Shown here: piece after piece, positions 1 through 5,728 of the stretch
Position numbering within the stretch: the first letter of the stretch is position 1
How the letters are laid out: the number at the start of each line of letters is the position of its first letter
Source: Treponema sp.
GTDB taxonomy: Bacteria; Spirochaetota; Spirochaetia; Treponematales; Breznakiellaceae
Assembly (NCBI GenBank): GCA_031284195.1
Contig: JAITAI010000296.1
Span: 1-9,095, forward strand
Reading direction: 5' to 3'
DNA: 9,095 nt
Notes under the pieces: generated by a model
Seen by the model: only the letters and a program-made list of their open reading frames with translations
The model's database searches: none
What the model was told of the DNA's origin: nothing
Position numbers and translations under genes: made by a program

Positions 1-2
1 TC

Positions 3-191
3 TACTACCGCGTCCTCGACAACGGCACGATTCAAATGGCTAATGCGGTTAATCTGGAGAACCTCTATGCAGGAAAACCATACTACACCGAAACCCAAAC
101 GTTCCAAGAAGCCATTGACTGTAACACGGTGGAGAACGAGGCGGAGTTTATCTCCTGGGGCGTGGTGATACCCCAGGATAGAGAGAAATGA
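3..191 (+). CDS. C-terminal end of an unrecognised protein (5' part outside window)
   Basis: An open frame runs from the left edge to a TGA at 189-191, giving 62 residues that begin YYRVLDNGTIQMA and end FISWGVVIPQDREK. No start is visible because the gene enters from the left. The codon use resembles the following gene and the residue mix looks like a real folded domain (several Tyr, Asn and Glu, one Cys). I do not recognise a family and see no membrane segment in this part. It lies 90 bases upstream of the TonB-dependent receptor on the same strand, with a strong hairpin between them, so it could be the upstream member of the same transcript or a separately terminated unit. Confidence 0.6.
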   Translation, partial: YYRVLDNGTIQMANAVNLENLYAGKPYYTETQTFQEAIDCNTVENEAEFISWGVVIPQDREK

Positions 192-210
192 TCAAGCAGG
201 AATCGGGGTG

Positions 211-244
211 TCCAGGACGGATAGGGTTTCGCCTATCCCCTGGG
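211..244 (+). terminator. Strong imperfect hairpin between the partial gene and the receptor gene
   Basis: CCAGG (212-216) pairs with CCTGG (239-243), and GGATAGG (219-225) pairs with CCTATCC (232-238), with a bulged AC and a 6-base loop. That is 12 base pairs in total. No T-run follows directly; the nearest, TTTTT, is about 20 bases downstream. It could be a weak or Rho-assisted terminator, or a structure separating or stabilising two parts of one transcript. Confidence 0.45.
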
Positions 245-281
245 TCTAACATACCGAGCGTCTTTTTGGAGGGATGATACA

Positions 282-2303
282 GTGACGGCTATTCGTATTC
301 GCAGGTATTTACTTTTACTACTATTTCTGGTATGGGGTATTCCCCTTTTTACCCAGGAAGCAGCGGAGGATTGGGACGATTACTTGGACTTTGGCGGGGA
401 CAGTGAAGGGATTATGATTACGGGGACCCCTGAAACCACTCAACAGATGGAAGTAATCCACCGGGAGGAGATAGAAAAGCGGAACGCTCAGGACCTGGCC
501 GCGCTGCTTGAAGACGTGCTGGATATGAGTGTTACCCGGTATGGGGGCTATGGAAACCAGACGGAAATCAATATGCGAGGATTTGATACGGAACGGATCG
601 CCATCCTGATAGACGGGGTTCCGGCTAATTCACCTCGATCCGGGGAGTTTGACGTAAGCCAGGTTGACCTTAACGATGTGGAACGGATTGAGGTTATCTA
701 TGGCGGATCAGACACCAAGTACAACGTGTCAGGCGCGCTGGGCGGGGTTATCAACATTATTACCGTGCGGAAGCAAAACCCGGGGTTTACCTTGGGCGGG
801 GCCTTTTCTAATACCGGGTATCTGCCGGGACCGTACGTCATGCGGCATACAGGCGGAAAGATCGGGGATCCTCATTTTGAGGATCTAGCGGATATGCAGT
901 CCTTGAGTCTTTTGGCCGGATATGGAGCGGACAAATTCTCCTGGAAAGCCTCACTGTTTGGGAACCGGGCGGGAAACCATTATTTGTACCAAGATGATTA
1001 CGGCTTTGGCCGGCGCAAGGAAAGCAACGAGGTACTGGACCTTGGCGGCGGGACGGCCTTTGTGTGGACCTTGCCCTCAGAGGCCGCGCTGGTTTCAGAC
1101 ACGAAAGCCTATTATGCGCACAAGAACTACCCTATCACACCGAACTCCGTAGGGTATGCCCTGGCCCAAGATTTTCAGATAACAGAAAATCTGCTCTTTA
1201 ACGCGCCGGTTATCTTCCGGGACGATATGAGTACCGAAGCATCCCTGACGTATCAGTTTTCCTATACCAGTTACGGGGTGGATATGAAAAATCAGGATCA
1301 CTACATCACAGGCATAAACCGCTGGGGCTGGTATCCTTCTGAAAAATGGACGGCCCGGGCCGGAGCTGACTGGCGTTTTTTGTACATCCATGCAGAGAGC
1401 GTCACCGAGACCCAGCCGGTAAAGACCGGAAACCTGGGCGGCCTGTACCTGACAGGAGAATTTTCACCTATAAAAAGGTTTATGCTTATCGGTTCGGTGA
1501 AGGGCGTTACAGACACGAAGCAGGCTGCGGTAATCCCGAAATTCGGTTTCCGCTGGGAAATTGTTCCGGCTTTTACCCTGAAAAATAACTACTTCCGCAG
1601 TTTTAAGTTCCCAGACTTTGACGACCTTTACTACCGCAGTCTGGACAGCATGTTTGCCGGTAACCCCGCCTTAAAACCCGAAGACGGCTTGGGCGCGGAC
1701 CTGACCGGCGAGTTTACCTTGAACGATAGGTTTAGCCTTACCAGTACAATCTATGGTCAATGGACGGAAGATTCTATACATTGGATAAAAAGCGCCGGAG
1801 GCCGCTGGTCCCCTGAAAACATTGGGACGGCCTTCTTTGCCGGTGCGGATCTGCGGCCTGTAGTAACCCTGGGGATCAACAAGGGGGGTATTACCACCCT
1901 CACCCTGGGTTTTACCTATCAATACCAGTTAAGCTGGCTTTTAAGCGGAAACGCGACTTTTGCGGACAGTTACCGGATCCCCTACATGCCCACTCATATT
2001 ATCGGCGGTTCGGTAGATTTAGTGTGGAAGACCGGATCCCTCTTGCTTTCGGCCCACTACGAAACCACCCGCTATGCGGATACAGTAAACAAAATGGTCC
2101 TTGACCCTCATTGCATTGTACACGTTACCGGTAATCAGCATCTGGGGAAATACGTTACCGCCTTTGCGTCATTGCGTAATATTTTGAACGCCCACTATGA
2201 ATCCTTCGCGGGGTATTATATGCCGGGTATTTCCCTGACAGTGGGGATAAGGGCGAAGGTGGGGATACATCCAGAACCGGGAACAGTGAAGGATGAACGA
2301 TGA
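282..2303 (+). CDS. TonB-dependent outer-membrane receptor
   Basis: This is a ligand-gated outer-membrane beta-barrel that takes up a scarce nutrient (metal chelate, corrinoid or similar) using energy from TonB/ExbB/ExbD. The GTG start at 282 has a GGAGGG ribosome site (268-273) at good spacing. Residues 1-24 form a signal peptide (RIRRYLLLLLFLVWG core), probably cut near TQ/EAA. GIMITGTPE at about 43-51 is a plausible TonB box. A plug domain follows at about 50-163, with the family patterns INMRGF (96-101), ILIDGVP (108-114), VERIEVIYGG (133-142) and GALGGVINI (151-159). The remainder is barrel, rich in alternating aromatic strands, with the late SLRNILNAHY motif near the C terminus. The length of 673 residues is typical of BtuB/CirA-like receptors. 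The protein ends with a charged tail after the last recognisable strand instead of a terminal aromatic residue. The ligand cannot be deduced, and no TonB or ExbBD gene is in the window. Confidence 0.93.
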   Translation: MTAIRIRRYLLLLLFLVWGIPLFTQEAAEDWDDYLDFGGDSEGIMITGTPETTQQMEVIHREEIEKRNAQDLAALLEDVLDMSVTRYGGYGNQTEINMRGFDTERIAILIDGVPANSPRSGEFDVSQVDLNDVERIEVIYGGSDTKYNVSGALGGVINIITVRKQNPGFTLGGAFSNTGYLPGPYVMRHTGGKIGDPHFEDLADMQSLSLLAGYGADKFSWKASLFGNRAGNHYLYQDDYGFGRRKESNEVLDLGGGTAFVWTLPSEAALVSDTKAYYAHKNYPITPNSVGYALAQDFQITENLLFNAPVIFRDDMSTEASLTYQFSYTSYGVDMKNQDHYITGINRWGWYPSEKWTARAGADWRFLYIHAESVTETQPVKTGNLGGLYLTGEFSPIKRFMLIGSVKGVTDTKQAAVIPKFGFRWEIVPAFTLKNNYFRSFKFPDFDDLYYRSLDSMFAGNPALKPEDGLGADLTGEFTLNDRFSLTSTIYGQWTEDSIHWIKSAGGRWSPENIGTAFFAGADLRPVVTLGINKGGITTLTLGFTYQYQLSWLLSGNATFADSYRIPYMPTHIIGGSVDLVWKTGSLLLSAHYETTRYADTVNKMVLDPHCIVHVTGNQHLGKYVTAFASLRNILNAHYESFAGYYMPGISLTVGIRAKVGIHPEPGTVKDER

Positions 2304-2509
2304 CTGTTCTTGTATCGGCTCCTAACTTTTCAAAAGATACTACCCACCGCTGTTTCAGATTGGCACAAAGAAGGGAAAAAATCCACGAATTACGGGTATG
2401 AGCGCTCCTTCGCGGATTCTATGGTATGAGGTTACGAACAGATGCCGGGGACCGAAAGGTTCCCCAAAACTCCCGGAACTTTTCTAGGGGTTTATCCTGT
2501 CCCCTTCCC
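2304..2509. other. Gene-free stretch with two small hairpins
   Basis: No convincing gene lies here. One hairpin (2447-2465) pairs GGGGA-CC with GG-T-TCCCC across a GAAA tetraloop with one bulged T. A second (2486-2505) pairs AGGGG with CCCCT across 10 bases, and a T-rich tract begins shortly after it; together they may end the receptor transcript. A 29-codon frame at 2398-2487 reads ILWYEVTNRC, which resembles the beginning of radical-SAM proteins, but it stops soon afterwards and has no ribosome site (see findings). Confidence 0.4.
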
Positions 2510-2537
2510 TTGATTTATTTTTTTTATTCCAAATAAT
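2510..2537 (+). promoter_or_regulatory. Candidate sigma-70 promoter of the phosphatase gene
   Basis: TTGATT (2510-2515) and AATAAT (2532-2537) are separated by 16 bases of T-rich sequence. The match is 4-5 of 6 bases for each box. The start site would fall near 2545, leaving a leader of about 15 bases that is mostly the strong TAAGGAGG ribosome site (2548-2555). Confidence 0.45.
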
Positions 2538-2560
2538 ATATTACCGGTAAGGAGGAACCT

Positions 2561-3400
2561 ATGTATACAAGAACCCTGAAACGCTCGTGGATTTGGGGCA
2601 GTTTGGTAATGGCCGTTATTTTTTCTGGCTGCGTATCCCCCGGCCCGGAGGTCCAGCATGAAAAGGATGTATTACCGTACAACCATGATTTATTAATGGG
2701 CATCTTATGGCAGCAAAATTCCGGCGAATATTCCGCCCTTTGTTACCAGGCCTTTAATGCAGGAAAAGCGTATATGGCTTCCCTCCCTTCAGGGGAGAAA
2801 AGAGCAGTGGTCTTGGATATTGATGAGACCCTATTGGACAATAGCAAATACGCTGCCTGGATGGTAACCACGGGAAACCCCTGGGGGAGTGATACCTGGG
2901 AAGCCTGGTGTAATGCCCGGGAAGCCGATGCTATTCCAGGTTCTCTTGACTTTGCCCGATCCTTGCGAGAACAGGGGATAGAGTTATTTTATGTGTCCAA
3001 CCGTCCTGGTTCCACTGCTGAAAGTACCATAGAGAATCTTCAGCATCTTGGTTTTCCTCTGGCGGATCCGGATCATGTATTTTTACAGGAACATACATCC
3101 GACAAAAACCCAAGACTGGAACGAATACGCTCATTAGGATACGATATCGTGCTTTTGGCCGGGGATAGCCTTGAGGATTTTGACAGTACCACCAGAAAAT
3201 GGACAAATCAGGAAAGAAGGGAATGGGCCGGCGCTGGAAGGGAAAGTTTGGGCGCCTACCGGATCGTGCTGCCCAATGCGGTATATGGCACGTTTGAATC
3301 CGCCATTGTCCCCAATTACTATGGATTGTCCCTTCAGGAAAAAGCCCAGGCCCGGCTTGAAAAGATAAAAGCCTGGAAGCCCTCACAACTGAACCCTTAA
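2561..3400 (+). CDS. Class C acid phosphatase / 5'-nucleotidase, lipoprotein e(P4) family
   Basis: This HAD-superfamily phosphomonoesterase is anchored by lipid and acts outside the cytoplasm on nucleotides or other phosphate esters. A 5'-nucleotidase role in NAD or nucleoside salvage is known for Haemophilus e(P4). The N terminus has basic residues, a hydrophobic core and the lipobox FSGC with lipidated Cys24. Catalytic motif I is DIDET (Asp86 nucleophile, Asp88 acid/base). Motif II is YVSNR (Ser146), motif III is probably Lys182 in TSDKNPR, and motif IV is GDSLEDF (Asp202, Asp206). The family's late motif PNAVYGTFE is at 238-246. The length of 279 residues is normal for the family. The ATG follows a near-perfect TAAGGAGG by 5 bases. 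It has its own candidate promoter and looks monocistronic, with about 380 gene-free bases downstream. Motif IV has GDS where many relatives have GDN, which is tolerated in HAD enzymes. The in vivo substrate is unknown. Confidence 0.93.
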   Translation: MYTRTLKRSWIWGSLVMAVIFSGCVSPGPEVQHEKDVLPYNHDLLMGILWQQNSGEYSALCYQAFNAGKAYMASLPSGEKRAVVLDIDETLLDNSKYAAWMVTTGNPWGSDTWEAWCNAREADAIPGSLDFARSLREQGIELFYVSNRPGSTAESTIENLQHLGFPLADPDHVFLQEHTSDKNPRLERIRSLGYDIVLLAGDSLEDFDSTTRKWTNQERREWAGAGRESLGAYRIVLPNAVYGTFESAIVPNYYGLSLQEKAQARLEKIKAWKPSQLNP

Positions 3401-3450
3401 AACCTGAAAAAGCCCGCGCCTCGTGGACCTTCCCCGGTTTCCTCGTTAAT

Positions 3451-3478
3451 CATAGCAAAAAGTACCGTCTTTTCTATG
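3451..3478 (+). terminator. Hairpin downstream of the phosphatase gene
   Basis: CATAG (3451-3455) pairs with CTATG (3474-3478), and AAAAG (3458-3462) pairs with CTTTT (3469-3473), with a two-base bulge and the loop TACCGT. It sits about 50 bases past the phosphatase stop. It lacks a clear trailing T-run, so a terminator role is only suggested. Confidence 0.3.
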
Positions 3479-3516
3479 GCTATAACAATGCTATTGCCTT
3501 AGCAAAGTAAATACTA

Positions 3517-3547
3517 TTGACCTGCCCTAAGGGTTTCTTGGTATTAT
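3517..3547 (+). promoter_or_regulatory. Promoter of the ModE-like regulator, extended -10 type
   Basis: A -35 box TTGACC (3517-3522) and a -10 box TATTAT (3542-3547) are preceded by TG plus one base (3539-3541), the extended -10 signature. The 19-base spacer is long but is compatible with an extended -10. A second TATAAT (3545-3550) overlaps and could be the real -10. The spacer holds a small perfect dyad, CCCT-A-AGGG (3525-3533), a possible operator. The start site is expected near 3554-3557, giving a leader of about 230 bases. Confidence 0.5.
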
Positions 3548-3604
3548 AATTACCGTAGCGGTTTTTTCAAAAGCTGACATGGTGGAAAAGCCTCGGTAAT
3601 ATAA
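3544..3604. repeat. Long imperfect inverted repeat overlapping the regulator promoter
   Basis: TTATA(A)TTACCG (3544-3555) is the reverse complement of CGGTAATATAA (3594-3604) apart from one extra A. Inside it, GGTTTTTTC (3560-3568) pairs along its whole length with GGAAAAGCC (3584-3592), using two G-T pairs. The outer left arm contains the -10 region, so the outer pairing may act as paired DNA operator half-sites, while the inner stem can form in RNA as the first leader hairpin. Confidence 0.5.
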
Positions 3605-3783
3605 AAATAAGCGCTGAGCCAGTTTCAAAACTCGGGTAATGCGGAAACTTCGTTTTCGATGAAAGTGGCTCTGGAAAAAGCGGTCTAAAGCCCGCTTTGT
3701 TTCTTAAATTTAAGGTTGCTGGTTCCAAGCTGAAGGTTTGAACCAGCCTCATCGGGTAACGAAAAGGGGAAATGAGGTAGAAA
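3556..3783 (+). promoter_or_regulatory. Structured 5' leader of the ModE-like regulator (candidate attenuator or riboswitch)
   Basis: At least five stems follow one another. Stem 1 is 3560-3592. Stem 2 pairs GAGCCAGTTTC (3616-3626) with GAAAGTGGCTC (3661-3671) with one mismatch, and continues with AAAAC (3627-3631) against GTTTT (3652-3656). Stem 3 pairs AAAGCGG (3677-3683) with CCGCTTT (3692-3698), followed by GTTTCTT, which is terminator-like. Stem 4 pairs GCTGGTTC (3718-3725) with GAACCAGC (3740-3747). Stem 5 pairs CCTCAT (3747-3752) with ATGAGG (3772-3777), which contains the regulator's GAGG ribosome site. A perfect 12-base palindrome CTTAAATTTAAG lies at 3703-3714. I could not match it to a known riboswitch class by eye. 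Confidence 0.45.
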
Positions 3784-4182
3784 ATGACAGATAAAAAACA
3801 AGCTGAAAATTCCTGGGTCATGAAGAAAAAGGTAAATCCTGTGGCGAAGGTTTTTTTGGTTACTGCTGGAGCAGAGGAATCTTTTTGCGGCCCCGGCATG
3901 ATAAAACTGCTCATGGCCATTAAGCAAACCGGTAATGTTCGTCAAGCTTGTGAAATCATGGAGATGTCCTACAGTAAGGGCTGGAAATTACTCAAAGGAC
4001 TGGAAGATTGGATTGGGTTTCCTTTAACGGTCCGCCATCAAGGAGGCAAAGGGGGCGGTGAAGCCTACCTTACGGATAAGGGCTGTGCCTTTTTAGAAAA
4101 ACACCAAGCCTTTTTACAGGAATGTCAACATGCGGTGCAACACCTATTCGAGCGGTATTACCCCGATGGAGTCGGTATCTAA
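3784..4182 (+). CDS. Stand-alone ModE-type winged-helix DNA-binding regulator
   Basis: This 132-residue protein matches the N-terminal LysR-like winged helix-turn-helix of ModE, the regulator of molybdate uptake and molybdenum-cofactor genes. The family pattern is clear: GPGMIKLLMAIKQTGNV (36-52), a helix-turn-helix at about 51-72 with MSYSKGWKLL as recognition helix, and the wing HQGGKGGGEAYLT (85-97) with the hallmark GGKGGG. Residues 102-126 form a C-terminal helix suited to dimerisation. The molybdate-binding TOBE/MOP domains of full-length ModE are absent, so either it does not sense molybdate itself or a separate protein does. The ATG at 3784 follows GAGG (3774-3777); a later in-frame ATG gives MKKKVNPVAK, but no better ribosome site is seen for it. 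It converges on moaA, which fits a molybdenum-cofactor regulatory role. Confidence 0.85.
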   Translation: MTDKKQAENSWVMKKKVNPVAKVFLVTAGAEESFCGPGMIKLLMAIKQTGNVRQACEIMEMSYSKGWKLLKGLEDWIGFPLTVRHQGGKGGGEAYLTDKGCAFLEKHQAFLQECQHAVQHLFERYYPDGVGI

Positions 4183-4196
4183 GGCCAGGCGCGGCA

Positions 4197-4222
4197 ATAA
4201 CATGGCCGAATAGTCATGTTGT
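4197..4222. terminator. Hairpin between the convergent regulator gene and moaA
   Basis: AACATG (4199-4204) and CATGTT (4215-4220) are perfect inverted arms around a 10-base loop, extendable by an A-T and a T-G pair. The position in the 66-base gap between convergent genes suggests a two-way terminator, but there is no T-run on either side. Confidence 0.3.
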
Positions 4223-4248
4223 CCTGAGGGATTTCCACGCCTCTCCGG

Positions 4249-5232
4249 TCAACCGCCAATAGTAACCATAGCCCGTTTTTCCAGGGGCCCTTCGGGAATT
4301 GGAGGGGTACCGGTAAAACAATGGGAAGCGGGTTTCATGGCCACTGCTTCCATAAGCGCCCGGCCTATGGCTTCGTTGGTCTTATCCGGGTCGCGCAGTA
4401 TGGCTTTGAGGTCTATGCCGGAAGCATAGCATAAACACGGTTTTAGCATACCTTCCGCGGTGAGCCTGATACGGTTACAGGTACGGCAAAACCGGTGACT
4501 CAGGGCACTGATGAAGCCAATTTCTCCCTTAAAGCTAGGGATACGATAGTACACCGCAGGGCCTGCCCCCTGGGACGCCTCAGCTTCGGTAATCCCTGCA
4601 TAGGTCTCCTTAAGTCCCTGAAGAATCCTATCATGGGCAACCCCTTTAAAGGCTTTGCCGTATCCAATGGGCATCATCTCGATGAACCGTACATCCAGGG
4701 GCAAAACCCTGGCTAGGTCCACCAAGTCCTGCCACTCCGGCTCCCCGCCGTTATCAATAAGCACCGCATTGATCTTTACTTTTATACTACGACTAACACT
4801 TTCATGGATCCCCCGGATAATGGTATCCAAGCCGTTATAGCCGGTAATCAGCCTAAACCGTTCACCATCAAGGCTGTCCAAACTAATGGTAATCCCGTCA
4901 ATTCCCGCAGCACACAAGGCGTCAAGGTACCTGCTCAGGAGCACCCCGTTGGTGGTAAGGCTTACTTTATGAATCCCCGGCGTATTTTTAAGCTGCCTCA
5001 CCAGGTCTGGAACCCCTTCCCTGAGCAAAGGCTCTCCTCCGGTAATCTTAATGAAATGAATACCCAAGGCTGCGGCTTCGGTACAGACCCGCAGGATTTC
5101 TTCATAGCTTAAGATTTCGGTTTCAGGTAGGCTGTGGATTCCCTGAGGCATACAATAAACACACCGGAGATTACACCGGTCAGTTATGGAAATCCGCATA
5201 TAGTCGATGGTCCGGTTAAATGGGTCAATCAT
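4249..5232 (-). CDS. moaA: GTP 3',8-cyclase MoaA (molybdenum cofactor biosynthesis)
   Basis: MoaA is a radical-SAM enzyme that rearranges GTP to 3',8-cyclo-7,8-dihydro-GTP, the first committed step to molybdopterin, in the cytoplasm. With the ATG at 5232 the protein has 327 residues, normal for MoaA. The radical-SAM cluster is CNLRCVYC (Cys20, Cys24, Cys27), followed by the SAM motif GGEP (65-68). The second 4Fe-4S cluster uses Cys249, Cys252 and Cys266 with the standard 3 and 14 spacing, next to NRIRLTAEG with conserved arginines. The protein ends in Gly-Gly, the invariant MoaA tail that reaches into the active site. An upstream TTG at 5277 would add 15 residues, but a good promoter lies exactly across that extension, so 5232 is preferred. 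The ribosome site is weak. No moaC, moeA or molybdoenzyme gene is in the window. Confidence 0.96.
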   Translation of the reverse strand: MIDPFNRTIDYMRISITDRCNLRCVYCMPQGIHSLPETEILSYEEILRVCTEAAALGIHFIKITGGEPLLREGVPDLVRQLKNTPGIHKVSLTTNGVLLSRYLDALCAAGIDGITISLDSLDGERFRLITGYNGLDTIIRGIHESVSRSIKVKINAVLIDNGGEPEWQDLVDLARVLPLDVRFIEMMPIGYGKAFKGVAHDRILQGLKETYAGITEAEASQGAGPAVYYRIPSFKGEIGFISALSHRFCRTCNRIRLTAEGMLKPCLCYASGIDLKAILRDPDKTNEAIGRALMEAVAMKPASHCFTGTPPIPEGPLEKRAMVTIGG

Positions 5233-5248
5233 AGGTTCAATGTTCTCT

Positions 5249-5277
5249 ATTATATGAGCGGTACGGGATTCTTGCAA
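5249..5277 (-). promoter_or_regulatory. moaA promoter
   Basis: On the minus strand TTGCAA (5277-5272) and a perfect TATAAT (5254-5249) are 17 bases apart. The start site would be near 5242, about 10 bases before the ATG at 5232. Upstream lie two direct copies of ACCGGGA on the minus strand (5294-5288 and 5308-5302), 14 bases apart, which could be activator half-sites. Confidence 0.6.
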
Positions 5278-5696
5278 TCATAATTATTCCCGGTCAAAAA
5301 ATCCCGGTTTGAGGAAGGGGGTCTAGGATAGGGAGCTGTGCTTATTTCCCCTCAGCTAAATGAGAGGGTTTTGTGATAATTGATGGGGGGGATGTTTTCA
5401 AGACTGGGAAATTACTATGCGCTCCTAGACTCCATAAGCCCATAGAAACCCTTGGAATTGGCAGAGGTGATGGGTCTTCATCTTTTTTTAAAAAGCAGGG
5501 TGAAGTCTCACAAAACCTGGGGTTTATCCTCTGGAGCAGCATGACCGGTTGTATCGGATTGAAACACCCTTGGTCAGGGGGCTGTTCCTGCGGAACAAGC
5601 CGGACCTTTGCAGGGTACGGCTCAGTGTATATGGGGGCCGGAACCCCAATCCCCTGGAAATTTTTATGGATTTATCCGATTTATAAGAAATCCCTA
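5278..5696. other. Gene-poor divergent region between moaA and the ECF operon
   Basis: About 420 bases with no intact gene. It holds the direct repeats upstream of the moaA promoter (5288-5308) and an AT dyad CTTTTT-TT-AAAAAG (5482-5495) flanked by CTTCA (5476-5480) and TGAAG (5501-5505). It also holds a stable hairpin pairing GGCTGTTCC (5580-5588) with GGAACAAGCC (5592-5601), with one bulged A. A possible gene remnant occupies 5504-5686 (separate entry). A 110-codon frame starting at GTG 5373 has a passable ribosome site but a protein sequence I do not find convincing. Confidence 0.4.
5504..5686 (+). pseudogene. Possible 5'-truncated gene remnant
   Basis: After a TGA at 5501-5503 this frame stays open to the TAA at 5684-5686 and encodes about 60 residues, including RLYRIETPLVRGLFLRNKP and LSVYGGRNPNPLEIFMDL. 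The codon choice (CTG, CGG, GGG, GAA) and residue mix look like the genome's real proteins, more so than the competing frames. There is no good start codon or ribosome site, which suggests the 3' tail of a decayed gene. An adjacent frame just upstream contains the protein-like stretch PLELAEVMGLHLF, compatible with frameshift decay. I do not recognise the family. It ends 10 bases before the -35 box of the ECF promoter. Confidence 0.25.
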
Positions 5697-5728
5697 TTGA
5701 CATAAAAAGAACAATACGTTCTTATAAA
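5697..5728 (+). promoter_or_regulatory. Promoter of the ECF transporter operon with over-long spacer
   Basis: A perfect -35 box TTGACA lies at 5697-5702. The best -10 match is TATAAA (5723-5728) with a 20-base spacer; overlapping hexamers at 5721 or 5722 would give 18 or 19. A dyad fills the spacer, an arrangement known for MerR-family promoters. The start site should be near 5735, giving a leader of about 45 bases before the ATG at 5780. Confidence 0.55.

Noticed and set aside
2931..3386. 151-codon minus-strand open frame
   Set aside because: It lies wholly opposite the phosphatase gene, whose catalytic motifs are intact; the product is rich in Pro, Trp and Arg and looks like an antisense shadow.
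3556..3783. Known Moco (molybdenum cofactor) riboswitch
   Set aside because: Attractive from context, but I could not line up the class's conserved core from the sequence, so I call only a structured leader.
3567..3945. Two minus-strand frames of 117 and 86 codons over the regulator leader
   Set aside because: They overlap the ModE-like gene and its hairpins; the products have no recognisable domain and no ribosome site is evident.
5342..5542. 66-codon minus-strand frame upstream of moaA
   Set aside because: Pro/Ser-rich product with no family resemblance and no supporting ribosome site; it probably reflects base composition.
5373..5705. 110-codon plus-strand frame starting at GTG
   Set aside because: There is a passable GAGGG upstream, but the product shows no domain, runs into the ECF -35 box and competes with a more protein-like frame at 5504-5686.
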